NCBI RefSeq assembly: GCF_025515305.1
Contig: NZ_JAOPHT010000004.1
Span: 124,001 to 188,000, forward strand
DNA from: Roseicyclus sediminis
GTDB taxonomy: Bacteria > Pseudomonadota > Alphaproteobacteria > Rhodobacterales > Rhodobacteraceae
Direction of reading: 5' to 3'
DNA length: 64,000 nt
The translations under genes were made by a program, and so were the position numbers. Below are positions 15,644-24,619 of the stretch, piece by piece. Every line of letters starts with the position of its first letter. The stretch's first letter is position 1. A model generated the notes under the pieces. That model had not been told where the DNA came from, did not search any database, and was given only the letters and a program-made list of their open reading frames with translations.

Positions 15644-18508
15644 TCAGCGCTCCGCCTCGGCTTCGGCGATGCGTTGTTCGCCGGGGTCGTAATCCATGGG
15701 GTCCACGTTCACCGTTTCCCCGGCGAAGCGCGCGATGCGGCTCAGGCTGTAGAGCATCAGCATGACCGCGCCGAGCACCGTCAGGAACACGCCGAGGTCG
15801 AACAGCATCGCGGTCGCCAGCTCGAATTCCTCGATCGGCGGGAGGTGAACATAGGTGTAGGCGCTGGTGAGGAAGGGCATTCCGGCCAGCCAGGCGCCGG
15901 CCCCCGTCAGCCCAGCGATCACCACGCCGAGGCCGATCATGGTGTGATACTCGATCCGCTTGCGTTCCTGCGTCCAGGCGAAGCCCGAAGCCATGTACTG
16001 CATCAGCAGCGCGATGGCGATGACGAGGCCGGCGACGAAGCCGCCGCCCGGCTCGTTGTGGCCGCGCAGGAAGATATAGAGGCCGACGACGATCGCGATG
16101 GGCATCAGGACGCGCGTCACCACGACCATCATCAGCGGGTGGCGGTCGCGCGACCGATCCTGCGCATAGTCGGTGTTCTTCAGCCGCCGTGCCGCCGGGC
16201 CGTCGAGCAGGGCATGCATCAGCGCGTAGATCAAGAAGCCCGCGATCCCCAGCACGATGATCTCGCCGTAGGTGTCGTAGCCACGGAAGTCGACGAGGAT
16301 CACGTTGACGACGTTGGTGCCGCCGCCGCCCTCGTAGCTGTTGGCGATGTGGTAGTCCGAGATCGTCTCGATGTCGCGCAGCATGAAGGCGTAGGCAAGC
16401 GCGCCGACGCCGCCGCCCGCGACAAGCGCGATGGCACCGTCGCGGAGCCGCAGGCCGAGCGGGCTTTCTGCCGGCGTCGTCTTGGGCAGGAAGTGCAGCG
16501 CGAGCAGCAGGAGCATGATCGTCACCGTCTCGACCGAGATCTGCGTCAGCGCCAGGTCGGGCGCCGAGAGATAGGCGAAGCCCGCCGAGATCGAGAGGCC
16601 GATGATGCCCAGAACCGTCAGCGCCTGGAAGCGCTGTCGATGGCGGGCCACCACTAGGAACGTCGCCACGATCAGCATGATCCAGCCCACCGCGATGACC
16701 GGCGGCACGGGCAGCAGCCCACGCGTGGGCGCCGACAGGCCGCCGCCGGAATGCGCGATCCAGCCGAGCGCGACGGCGGTCACGGTGAAGATGGCGAGAT
16801 ACCGGCTGATCGCCCCGTTGTGCGACCATTCCGTGATGCCCCGGCTCAGGGCGACGGAAGCCGACACAAGCCGGTCGAAGATCGCCTTGGCTTCGGGCCG
16901 GGGGGCCGCGATCCAGGCGCGGTCGAGCGGGCGGTGAAGTATCAGCAGGACTGCGCCGCCCAGAACCGCGATGCCCGACATCCAGAGCGCGGGCGTGACG
17001 CCGTGCCAGATCTTCAGGTGGGGGTGCAGATCGGCGCCCGTGACCGCGTTCGCGGCGGCCGTCACGACGCCTTCGGCGAGGAACGGCGCGACGCCGATGA
17101 TGACGACGAGGACAGCCAGGAGCGCGGGCGCGGCCCACATGCCGAAGGGCGGGTCGTGGGGCTTGTGCGGGTAGTCGTCGCGCACCGGGCCGAGGAAGAC
17201 ATGCACCGCGAAGCGGAACGAATAGGCGACCGACAGAAGCGCGCCCAGCGTTGCCAGCACCGGCACCGCCCATTCGCTGCCCGCCCAATAGGTGTGCGAG
17301 GCCTCCTCCAGCATCATTTCTTTGGACAGGAACCCGTTGAAAAGCGGGATGCCCGCCATCGACAGGGCCGCGACCGTCCCGATCAGGAACGTGATCGGCA
17401 TGAGGTGCCTGAGGCCGCCGAGCCTCTTGATGTCGCGGGTATGCGTCTCGTGGTCGATGATCCCCGCGGTCATGAAGAGCGCGGCCTTGAAGGTCAGGTG
17501 GTTGATGATGTGGAAGACGGCCGCGACCGCAGCGGCCTGCGTCCCGAAGCCGAGCAGCATCGTCAGAAGCCCGAGGTGGCTGACCGTGGAAAACGCCAGC
17601 AGCGCCTTCAGGTCATCCTTGAAGAGCGCGATGAGCGCGCCCAGCACCATCGTCACGAGGCCCGTGGTGGTGACGATGTAGAACCATGCGTCGGTCCCCG
17701 CGAGGACGGGCCACATCCGCGCCATCAGGAACACGCCCGCCTTCACCATCGTGGCCGAGTGCAGGTAGGCCGAGACAGGCGTGGGCGCGGCCATCGCGTG
17801 CGGCAGCCAGAAGTGGAACGGGAACTGCGCCGACTTGGTGAAGGCACCGAGCAGGATCAGGATCAGCGCGGGCATGTACCACTCGGAGGCGCGGATCTGG
17901 TCGCCCGCCTGCAGGATGTCGGTCAGGTTGTAGCTGCCGACGATGTTGCCGAGGATCAGCATGCCGCCGATCATGGCGAGGCCGCCAGCGCCGGTGACGG
18001 CCAGCGCCATGCGCGCGCCCTGGCGTCCCTCGGGCAGGTGCTTCCAGTATCCGATCAGCAGGAAGGAGCTGAGCGACGTGAGCTCCCAGAAGATCAGCAG
18101 AAGCAGGATGTTGTCGGACAGGACAATGCCCAGCATCGCGCCCTGGAACAGCAGGAGATAGGTGTAGAACTGCCCCATCGGGTCCTCGGCCGACAGGTAG
18201 AACCGCGCATAGAGCGTGATCAGGAGCCCGACGCCGAGGATCATCCCGGCGAACAGCAGGCCGAGGCCGTCGAGGAAGAACGAGGCCGACAACCCCAACT
18301 GCGGCAACCACTCGATTTCCGCCTGGATCACCTCGCCCCTCAGGACCGCGGGCGCGAGGATCAGCAGCATGATCAACGCCAGCGCCGTGGGCACGGCTGT
18401 CGAGAACGCGCAAACGGTCCGCCCGGCCCGGATCATGAGGCCCGGAAGCAGCGCCCCGACGAAGGGCAGCAGCGCGATCAGCAGAAGGAGGTGTCCCCCG
18501 TGGCTCAT
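15644..18508 (-). CDS. mrpA: Mrp/Pha antiporter, fused subunit A and B
   Basis: A 954-residue protein with more than 20 hydrophobic helices. Residues 1-~780 are the MrpA (NuoL-like) part: GMILGVGLLITLYARFYLS, IFWELTSLSSFLLIGYW, TKSAQFPFHFWLPHAMAAPTPVSAYLHSATMVKAGV (conserved Lys/His helices 7-8), then the MrpA-specific C-terminal helices (STVSVETVT-like segment). Residues ~790-954 are a complete MrpB-type domain (LMPIAIVVGLYIFLRGHNEPGGGFVAGL). Fused AB subunits are typical of alphaproteobacterial Pha systems. It is the first gene of mrpAB-C-D-E-F-G and confers alkaline pH/Na+ or K+ tolerance. Divergent from an MFS gene. Confidence 0.95.
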   Translation of the reverse strand: MSHGGHLLLLIALLPFVGALLPGLMIRAGRTVCAFSTAVPTALALIMLLILAPAVLRGEVIQAEIEWLPQLGLSASFFLDGLGLLFAGMILGVGLLITLYARFYLSAEDPMGQFYTYLLLFQGAMLGIVLSDNILLLLIFWELTSLSSFLLIGYWKHLPEGRQGARMALAVTGAGGLAMIGGMLILGNIVGSYNLTDILQAGDQIRASEWYMPALILILLGAFTKSAQFPFHFWLPHAMAAPTPVSAYLHSATMVKAGVFLMARMWPVLAGTDAWFYIVTTTGLVTMVLGALIALFKDDLKALLAFSTVSHLGLLTMLLGFGTQAAAVAAVFHIINHLTFKAALFMTAGIIDHETHTRDIKRLGGLRHLMPITFLIGTVAALSMAGIPLFNGFLSKEMMLEEASHTYWAGSEWAVPVLATLGALLSVAYSFRFAVHVFLGPVRDDYPHKPHDPPFGMWAAPALLAVLVVIIGVAPFLAEGVVTAAANAVTGADLHPHLKIWHGVTPALWMSGIAVLGGAVLLILHRPLDRAWIAAPRPEAKAIFDRLVSASVALSRGITEWSHNGAISRYLAIFTVTAVALGWIAHSGGGLSAPTRGLLPVPPVIAVGWIMLIVATFLVVARHRQRFQALTVLGIIGLSISAGFAYLSAPDLALTQISVETVTIMLLLLALHFLPKTTPAESPLGLRLRDGAIALVAGGGVGALAYAFMLRDIETISDYHIANSYEGGGGTNVVNVILVDFRGYDTYGEIIVLGIAGFLIYALMHALLDGPAARRLKNTDYAQDRSRDRHPLMMVVVTRVLMPIAIVVGLYIFLRGHNEPGGGFVAGLVIAIALLMQYMASGFAWTQERKRIEYHTMIGLGVVIAGLTGAGAWLAGMPFLTSAYTYVHLPPIEEFELATAMLFDLGVFLTVLGAVMLMLYSLSRIARFAGETVNVDPMDYDPGEQRIAEAEAER

Positions 18509-18783
18509 AGTCTGGCCTTATCGTGACTTGTTGTTCGCCCAATGCCTATCGGGGGCGCAAAGTCGATACAACGAAACGTTTTGCCGCGCGAAAGTCCGGT
18601 TGTCGCGGCCCGGCGCCGGCCAGGCCCCTGCCGCCTGGCCTTCCGGCCCTGGTCGGGCGCCGCAGACCTCGGCCGCTTCGAGGTCGAACCGGACCGCAAA
18701 AAAAACGACATCGCGTCGCAACTGGCAATGCAGGCCGCCCCCGGTTCTGGTTGGTGAACTCTGTCCCAGGCCGAGCAGCGCAG

Positions 18784-20076
18784 ATGCACGAACGCCGAAT
18801 TCCTGAATGGCTTCGCCATGCACCCGCGCCGGGCGTTCGCGGATTCGCGGTGCTGGCGGGAACGGAGGCCATCGCCCGGGGCATCCTGATCTCGGTCTTC
18901 CCGCTCGTCATGTACCGGGCGTTGCAGGATGCGGCGGTCGTCTCCGAGGTCTATTTCGGCGTCGGTGTCGCGTCGCTCGTCATCGGGTTGCTGGTGCCCT
19001 TCCTCGTGCGGTTCGTGCCCCGGCGATGGGTCTACGTGACCGGCAACATCATGTTCGTCGTGGGGGCGTTGCTGGCGACGGTGCCGACCCCTGCGGGTGC
19101 GATCGCAGGGCTGGCCCTCGTGACCTTCGCGGTGGTTACCACCTTCGTGTGTTTCAACGCCTATGTGCTCGACTACATCGCCAGGGTCGACCTCGGGCGG
19201 CTGGAGACCTCGCGCCTGTTCTACAGCGCGCTGGGCTGGACGGTCGGCCCGGCGCTCGGGGTGTTCCTCTACGGCTGGTGGCAGCCCGCGCCATTCCTGA
19301 TCGCGGCGCTCGCGGCCTTGGCCATGCTCGTCATCTTCCTCGTCATGCGGCTGGGCAACGGCAAGCTCATCACGAAGAGCCGCGCAGCGCCGGCCAATCC
19401 CTTCGCCTACTTCCGCCGGTTCCTTGCGCAGCCGCGTCTCGTGGCCGGCTGGATCTTCGCCGTTCTGCGGTCATGCGGCTGGTGGGTCTACGTCGTCTAC
19501 CTGCCGATCTTCTCGGTCCAGAACGGCCTGGGCGAGCACATGGGGGGCATCGCCCTGTCGATCTCGAATGCCACTCTCTTCGTGACGCCCCTGATGCTCA
19601 GGTACATGCAGCGCAGGTCCGTTCGGACGGCGGTGCGGACCGGGTTCGTCCTGTCGGGGATGCTGTTCCTTTTGGCCGGGCTTCAGCCGGGCATCCCGCA
19701 GATCGCCGTTCTTTGCCTCATGGCGGGGTCGTTCTTCCTGATCTTGCTGGATGTCTCGGCCGGGCTGCCGTTCCTGCTGGCGGTCAAACCCGCCGAGCGC
19801 ACGGAAATGTCCGCGATCTATGCCAGCTATCGCGATGTCTCGGGCATCCTGACGCCCGGCGTGGCCTGGCTTGTGCTTCTCGTGGCGCCCGTGTCCGGGG
19901 TCTTTGTCGCGGGCGGAGTGGGATTGCTGTCGGCCTGGGTTCTCGCAGGCAAGCTGCATCCCAGGCTCGGGGCCGCACGCATCGCCATCCAGGGTTTCCC
20001 CGCGATCCCGGCCTCGTCCGAGACCGGGAAATTCCGGGAGGGCGAACTGGCCGCGGAACGTGCCGGTTCGGCCTGA
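18784..20076 (+). CDS. MFS transporter
   Basis: A 430-residue protein with about 12 hydrophobic segments, the standard length for a major facilitator. The loop between helices 2 and 3 has PRRWVYVTGN, and a conserved charge pattern is seen at RVDLGRLETSR between helices 4 and 5. I cannot assign a subfamily or substrate. The ATG at 18784 was chosen because the upstream in-frame sequence is low-complexity and positively charged with no membrane character. Divergent from mrpA with a 275-bp shared upstream region. A hydrophilic C-terminal tail of ~30 residues follows the last helix. Confidence 0.8.
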   Translation: MHERRIPEWLRHAPAPGVRGFAVLAGTEAIARGILISVFPLVMYRALQDAAVVSEVYFGVGVASLVIGLLVPFLVRFVPRRWVYVTGNIMFVVGALLATVPTPAGAIAGLALVTFAVVTTFVCFNAYVLDYIARVDLGRLETSRLFYSALGWTVGPALGVFLYGWWQPAPFLIAALAALAMLVIFLVMRLGNGKLITKSRAAPANPFAYFRRFLAQPRLVAGWIFAVLRSCGWWVYVVYLPIFSVQNGLGEHMGGIALSISNATLFVTPLMLRYMQRRSVRTAVRTGFVLSGMLFLLAGLQPGIPQIAVLCLMAGSFFLILLDVSAGLPFLLAVKPAERTEMSAIYASYRDVSGILTPGVAWLVLLVAPVSGVFVAGGVGLLSAWVLAGKLHPRLGAARIAIQGFPAIPASSETGKFREGELAAERAGSA

Positions 20077-20490
20077 GGCGATGGCATGGGGCGAAAGCCG
20101 CCGCGCCCTCCAGCGGGAATTACGATCTCGGCCGTCCCGGCCATTCCCCCGCAGTGACGCCGCGAAACGCTTGTCCTGAACCGCCCGCGTGCTTGGGCCG
20201 ACCCTTCGTCGATCAGCGCATTTGCGGCGCCAGCCGGGATACCGGGCGGCGTGGGTATCGTCGGTGTTGCGGCAGGCTTCGCGGTCTGGCATAGCTGACA
20301 TGTCTCTGGCACGGATGAACAAGGGCCGCGAAACCACCCGGGAACGGGAAGGGCGGCTGATCGTGCAAGGACGTCTTCGGTATTGCGAGCACTGGAACCG
20401 GGCGCCATCGGGCGGCCCGCGCCTTCTGTCGGCGGGGCGGCGCGCGGTCGGCGCCGGCTATCCGATCTTCCGGTTTCACGGGGCGGCGAG
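20077..20490. other. Intergenic region upstream of the amidohydrolase operon
   Basis: A 414-bp gap. A 101-residue plus-strand frame ends at 20494 inside the next gene, but it lacks a ribosome site and any recognisable domain. No operator-like symmetry stands out. It should contain the promoter for the 20491-24571 operon. Confidence 0.4.
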
Positions 20491-21741
20491 ATGATGGACG
20501 AACTGGCGCAGACCATCCGCCTTCCCGGTGTCGGGGTTCCGGCAAGCCTCCTGTCGCGTCCCGATGTGTTCGGCGGCATCGGGCAGGGCGATCTGCGCTG
20601 CGGCACATTGGTGATCCGGGCCGGGCGGGTCGAGCGGCTCGACCCCGATCCCGACCTCGGGCGCCCCACGCGCATCGTGATCCCCCGGCTCGCCGAAGCT
20701 CATGTGCATCTGGACAAGTGTCACAGCGTGGAGCGCTGCACCGAGGTGGGCGGCGATCTCGCGGCCGGCATCGCGGCGCAGTTGCGGGACAAGGCCCTCT
20801 GGACCAGGGAGGATCTGCGGCAGCGCGCGGGGCGCGGGCTTGCCGAGCTCATCGCCTCGGGCTGCGGCGTGGTGCGCACGCATGTCGACTGGGCCACGGG
20901 ACACGGCTATCCCGAACGTCCGCTTGCGTGGGACGTGCTGGGCGAGTTGGCGGAGCAGGTGGCCCCGCGCGGCGTTACGCTCCAGCGCGCCGCCCTGACG
21001 GGTATCGACGAGATGGCCGACCGCGCCCGCGCCGAAGCCGTGGCGCGGACGGTCGCCCAGACCGACGGCGTCCTGGGCAGTTTCCTGCTGCAGCATTCCG
21101 ACCGACGCGAGGGGCTCCGCAACCTCTTCGCGCTGGCGGACCGATACGGGCTCGCGCTCGATTTCCATGTCGACGAGGGGCTGGACCCGGCGCTGGACGG
21201 GATCGAACTGATCGCGGACGTCGCCGCCGAAACCCGGTTCGAGGGGCCGGTCCTGTGCGGCCATGCCTGCAGCCTCGCCTCGCGCGAGGAGGCGGACGTG
21301 GCGCGCATCGGCGACAAGCTGGCGGCCGCCGGGATCGCGGTCGTGGCCTTGCCCGCGACCAACCTCTACCTGCAGGGGCGCCGCGACGGGACGCCGGACC
21401 GGCGCGGGATCACGCGGTTGCATGAACTGGCTGCGCGCGGTGTCGGGATCGTCATCGGAACCGACAATGTCCGCGACGCCTTCTGCCCGGTCGGACGGCA
21501 CGATCCGCTCCACTCGCTTTCGCTCGCGGTTCTGGCGGCGCATCTCGATCCGCCGTTCGGGCGACACCTGCCCGCGATCACGACGACGGCGCGCCGGGCG
21601 ATGGGGCTCGCGCCGCTGCACGTGGATGGCGCGGAGGTCGCCGATCTCCTCTGTTTCGAGGTGCCGAGCCTGTCCGGCCTCATCGCCGGCGCCGCGCCGC
21701 CGCTCTCCCTGGACCAGACCATCGGAGCGTCCCATGCCTGA
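20491..21741 (+). CDS. Amidohydrolase, cytosine-deaminase/AtzC-like
   Basis: A 416-residue metal-dependent hydrolase of the cytosine deaminase/N-isopropylammelide hydrolase branch. Metal ligands are visible in order: HVHLD (residues about 71-75), VRTHVDW, LDFHVDEG (His and Glu), GHACSL and the final Asp in IGTDNVRD. This set suits deamination or amide hydrolysis of a nitrogen heterocycle or N-substituted amide. Two adjacent ATGs exist (20491, 20494); the first is used. Its last eight bases overlap the FAD-oxidase gene. The exact substrate cannot be predicted; the neighbours argue for a catabolic rather than salvage role. Confidence 0.82.
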   Translation: MMDELAQTIRLPGVGVPASLLSRPDVFGGIGQGDLRCGTLVIRAGRVERLDPDPDLGRPTRIVIPRLAEAHVHLDKCHSVERCTEVGGDLAAGIAAQLRDKALWTREDLRQRAGRGLAELIASGCGVVRTHVDWATGHGYPERPLAWDVLGELAEQVAPRGVTLQRAALTGIDEMADRARAEAVARTVAQTDGVLGSFLLQHSDRREGLRNLFALADRYGLALDFHVDEGLDPALDGIELIADVAAETRFEGPVLCGHACSLASREEADVARIGDKLAAAGIAVVALPATNLYLQGRRDGTPDRRGITRLHELAARGVGIVIGTDNVRDAFCPVGRHDPLHSLSLAVLAAHLDPPFGRHLPAITTTARRAMGLAPLHVDGAEVADLLCFEVPSLSGLIAGAAPPLSLDQTIGASHA

Positions 21742-23164
21742 TACCGCCCCACGCACCGACGTCGACTGGTCCCGCATCGCCGACGCCCTCGCCCCCGTCG
21801 AGGTGATCGACGATCCCGTGACCGTGAAGAAGCGGAGCCGGGACTTCTTCTGGTATTCCCCGATCCTGAACGCGGAGTTGCGCCGGTCCTTCGGCGATCT
21901 CGTCGTGCGCCCGAAAACCCGGCAGGAATTGGCCCACGTTCTGGCCGTGGCCCATGCCCACGGCATCCCCGTCACGCTCCGGGGCGGCGGCACCGGCAAT
22001 TACGGGCAGGCGGTGCCGCTGCAAGGCGGGCTGATCGTCGAGACCACCGCGATGAACCGCATCCTCGAGATCGGCGAGGGTTTCGTGCGGGTCGAGGCCG
22101 GCGCGCTGATGGCCGACATAAACGCCGCGCTCATCCCGAAGGGTTGGGAAATGGCCATGTTTCCCTCGACCCAGGATATCGCCACGATCGGGGGCTTCGT
22201 CGCGGGCGGTTCGGCCGGCATCGGGTCGGTCGCGAATGGCCCCCTGCGCGAGAAGGGCAACATCATCCGGCTCAAGGTCCTGTCGGTGGAGGCCGCGCCG
22301 GTCGAGCATGTCTTCGACGGGGAAGAGGCGCTGCGCGTTCACCACGCCTGGGGACTGAACGGAGCGATCACCGAGGTGACGCTGCGCACCGTGCCGACGC
22401 GGGACTGGGTCGGCTGCATCGCGGGTTTCGACAGCTACCGCGACGCCTACTCGGCCGGCTACGCCCTCGCCGCCGTCCCGGACGCCGAGATCGCGCGCAA
22501 GCTCTGCTCGGTCGTGGACGCGCGCATCGCCGACTTCTTTCCCCGTCTCGACGCCCATGTGCCCAAGGGCCGCAACCTGTTGGTAACACTCGTCCCGCGC
22601 GAGCATCTCGAGGCGCTGCGCGCACTGGTCGGCGGGCACGACGGTGTCCTGCACCTCGCCATGGACGAGGCGGAACGCCAGGCGGCGAAACTGCCCCACG
22701 TCTTCGAGTTCGCCTACAACCACACCACGCTGCAGGTGCTGAAGTCCGACCGTTCCGCCACCTATCAGCAGATCGGGGTGCCCGATCCCGCCGATGCGGA
22801 CCGTGTCGCGCGGATGCGTGCCCGTCAGGGCGAGGATGTCTGGCCGCATCACGAGTTCACCCGGGGCGGCGGCACGATCTACTGCGCCGACCTGCCGATC
22901 GTCTGGTTTTCCACGCCCGAGCGCCTCGCCGAGATCAACGCGACCTACGAGGCCGACGGATTCACCGTCTACGATGCCCATGTCCACGTGATCGAGGGCA
23001 ATCACATGCAACCGGACTACCGGCACCTCGCCTGGAAGAAGCGGCTCGATCCCAGGGGCCTTCTGAACCCCGGCAAGTCGCTGGAATGGGAGAAGGTGCG
23101 CCACCTCTCCGCCGACGAGATCGAACGGCTCGGCCCGTCCGGACCCAACGCCACTGAAACCTGA
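21734..23164 (+). CDS. FAD-binding oxidoreductase (PCMH/GlcD type)
   Basis: A 476-residue flavoprotein of the vanillyl-alcohol-oxidase/GlcD superfamily. The FAD-binding PCMH domain spans roughly residues 45-220: VVRPKTRQELAHVLAVA, VTLRGGGTGNYGQAVPL, then TIGGFVAGGSAGIGSVANG. The C-terminal cap ends with DPRGLLNPGKSLEW, as in glycolate- or lactate-type dehydrogenases. It should oxidise a 2-hydroxy acid or similar alcohol/amine. The start at 21734 is inside the end of the amidohydrolase gene (8-base overlap), implying coupled translation. The TauD gene follows 13 bases downstream. Confidence 0.85.
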   Translation: MPDTAPRTDVDWSRIADALAPVEVIDDPVTVKKRSRDFFWYSPILNAELRRSFGDLVVRPKTRQELAHVLAVAHAHGIPVTLRGGGTGNYGQAVPLQGGLIVETTAMNRILEIGEGFVRVEAGALMADINAALIPKGWEMAMFPSTQDIATIGGFVAGGSAGIGSVANGPLREKGNIIRLKVLSVEAAPVEHVFDGEEALRVHHAWGLNGAITEVTLRTVPTRDWVGCIAGFDSYRDAYSAGYALAAVPDAEIARKLCSVVDARIADFFPRLDAHVPKGRNLLVTLVPREHLEALRALVGGHDGVLHLAMDEAERQAAKLPHVFEFAYNHTTLQVLKSDRSATYQQIGVPDPADADRVARMRARQGEDVWPHHEFTRGGGTIYCADLPIVWFSTPERLAEINATYEADGFTVYDAHVHVIEGNHMQPDYRHLAWKKRLDPRGLLNPGKSLEWEKVRHLSADEIERLGPSGPNATET

Positions 23165-23177
23165 GGAGGCACGCGGC

Positions 23178-24071
23178 ATGGCACATTTCGAACTGATCCC
23201 GCTCAACCCCGCCTTCGGCGTCGAGGTGAAGGGCCTCGACCTGATGACGGTGACCGCGGACAACCTTTTCCCTGAGATCCGCGCGCTGTTCGAGGAGCAT
23301 TCCGCGCTGCTCTTCCGGGGGCAGGATCTGAGCCCCGAGAAGCATCTCGACCTGGCCGGTCTCTTCGGGCCGATCGAGGACCGCGAGGCGGACGAGCGCA
23401 AGCCGGGCGAAGTCTTCAGGATCCCGGAGGTATCCAACGTGCTGGAGGACGGCACCACGAGCGGCGAGATGGACCTCAAGACCCTGAACCTGAAAACGAA
23501 TTTTCTCTGGCATTCCGACAGCACCTTCCTGCCGGTGCCTGCGCTGACCAACATCCTCGTGGCGCGGATCGTCACCACGTCGGGCGGTGCCACCGAACTC
23601 GCCTCGACCCGCGCCGCCTGGGCGGAGATGCCCGAAGCGCTCAGGGCGCGCATCGCGGGGCGTGGCATCTGGCACCGCTACAGCCACTCGCGCAAGAAGA
23701 TCTCCGAGGAGCTTTCGCGCCTGCCGATGTTCAACAAGTGGCCCGATCAGCACTGGAGCGCGGTCTGGACCAATCCGGTGAACGGCCGCGAGGCGCTGTA
23801 TCTCGCGAGCCACGCCTTCGCGGTTGACGGCTACGACGCAGCCGAGGGCGAGGCGCTCTTGGCGGAGCTGACCGATTTCTGCACCCAGGACCGATATGTC
23901 TACTCGCATCGCTGGGCGGTGGGCGACGTCCTGCTCTGGGATCAGCGGGCGGTGATGCATCGCGGCACGCCCTGGCCCTACGAGCAGCCGAGGAAGCTTG
24001 CCAGCATCTGTTCCAGCGCGCGCGAAAGCGACGGTCTGACCGGCCTGCGCGTCGCCGCCGAACCGGCCTGA
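23178..24071 (+). CDS. TauD/TfdA-family 2-oxoglutarate dioxygenase
   Basis: A 297-residue Fe(II)/2-oxoglutarate-dependent dioxygenase. The iron facial triad is readable: His and Asp in FLWHSDSTF (about residues 111-119) and the distal His in AVMHRGTPWPY (about 258-268), followed by an Arg (PRKL) positioned to bind 2-oxoglutarate. Family members hydroxylate taurine, 2,4-D-type ethers, carnitine precursors and others; the substrate here is unknown. GAGGAGG precedes the ATG. It lies within the amidohydrolase-FAD oxidase operon, which suggests a multi-step oxidation of one compound. Confidence 0.88.
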   Translation: MAHFELIPLNPAFGVEVKGLDLMTVTADNLFPEIRALFEEHSALLFRGQDLSPEKHLDLAGLFGPIEDREADERKPGEVFRIPEVSNVLEDGTTSGEMDLKTLNLKTNFLWHSDSTFLPVPALTNILVARIVTTSGGATELASTRAAWAEMPEALRARIAGRGIWHRYSHSRKKISEELSRLPMFNKWPDQHWSAVWTNPVNGREALYLASHAFAVDGYDAAEGEALLAELTDFCTQDRYVYSHRWAVGDVLLWDQRAVMHRGTPWPYEQPRKLASICSSARESDGLTGLRVAAEPA

Positions 24072-24085
24072 CGGGGACGCGGGGG

Positions 24086-24571
24086 ATGGAGGTGATCCTG
24101 CTTCTTGTCGAGGCCGCCCTCGTCGCCGGTCTCGGAACCTGGATGGTGGTCGCGGTGGCGGACAACTGGCGTCACCCCCGCATGAACGAGGAGGCCGTGG
24201 CCATGGTCGTCCGCCTCGACCTCATGGCGCAGGAATACCCCGAGGACTACCGGCTCATCGCCCATCGGCGGATCGACGATCCGGTGAGCATCCGCCGCCT
24301 CTTCCACGCGATGCGCGCCGCCGAGACGCTTGCCGCGGTGGCGCTTTTCGCCGGCGCCATCCTGCTGGTGCTTGCCGCCGGTGGTGCGGTGCCGGCGCCG
24401 TTGGCCACGGGCACGGCGATCGTCGCCTCGGCCTTCTTCACCCTGATCTGGGGCGGCTTCATCATCGGGGGAAACTACTTCGCCTACTGGTATTGCCACC
24501 AATGGGCGCAGTCCAACCACTTCATGCTGATGTTCTGGGGCTTCTTCGTTCTGATCGTGCTGATGATCTGA
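24086..24571 (+). CDS. DUF2165-like small membrane protein
   Basis: A 161-residue integral membrane protein with three to four hydrophobic segments (about 1-25, 75-100, 108-130, 140-160). The tail GGNYFAYWYCHQWAQ resembles the C-terminal part of the DUF2165 family of predicted small membrane proteins. No function is known. It ends the plus-strand operon 14 bases after the dioxygenase gene, and is followed by a strong hairpin. Confidence 0.7.
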   Translation: MEVILLLVEAALVAGLGTWMVVAVADNWRHPRMNEEAVAMVVRLDLMAQEYPEDYRLIAHRRIDDPVSIRRLFHAMRAAETLAAVALFAGAILLVLAAGGAVPAPLATGTAIVASAFFTLIWGGFIIGGNYFAYWYCHQWAQSNHFMLMFWGFFVLIVLMI

Positions 24572-24582
24572 AGCAGAGAAGC

Positions 24583-24604
24583 GGGGCCGCGCAATGGCGG
24601 CCCC
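24583..24604. terminator. Stem-loop between convergent genes
   Basis: A perfect inverted repeat GGGGCCGC / GCGGCCCC (8-bp arms, 6-nt loop GCAATG) lies 11 bases after the end of the plus-strand operon and 15 bases from the end of the minus-strand binding-protein gene. There is no U-tract on either strand, so it is a candidate bidirectional stem-loop rather than a classic intrinsic terminator. Confidence 0.55.
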
Positions 24605-24619
24605 TGGTCCGTGCGGGTC

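Noticed and set aside
12560-18508. NADH dehydrogenase (nuo) operon
   Set aside because: The NuoL/M/K-like proteins come with MrpB, E, F and G subunits and no NADH or quinone-module genes, so this is a Mrp antiporter.
20189-20494. 101-residue plus-strand frame before the amidohydrolase
   Set aside because: No domain or ribosome site, and it ends four bases into the next gene without a conserved relation.
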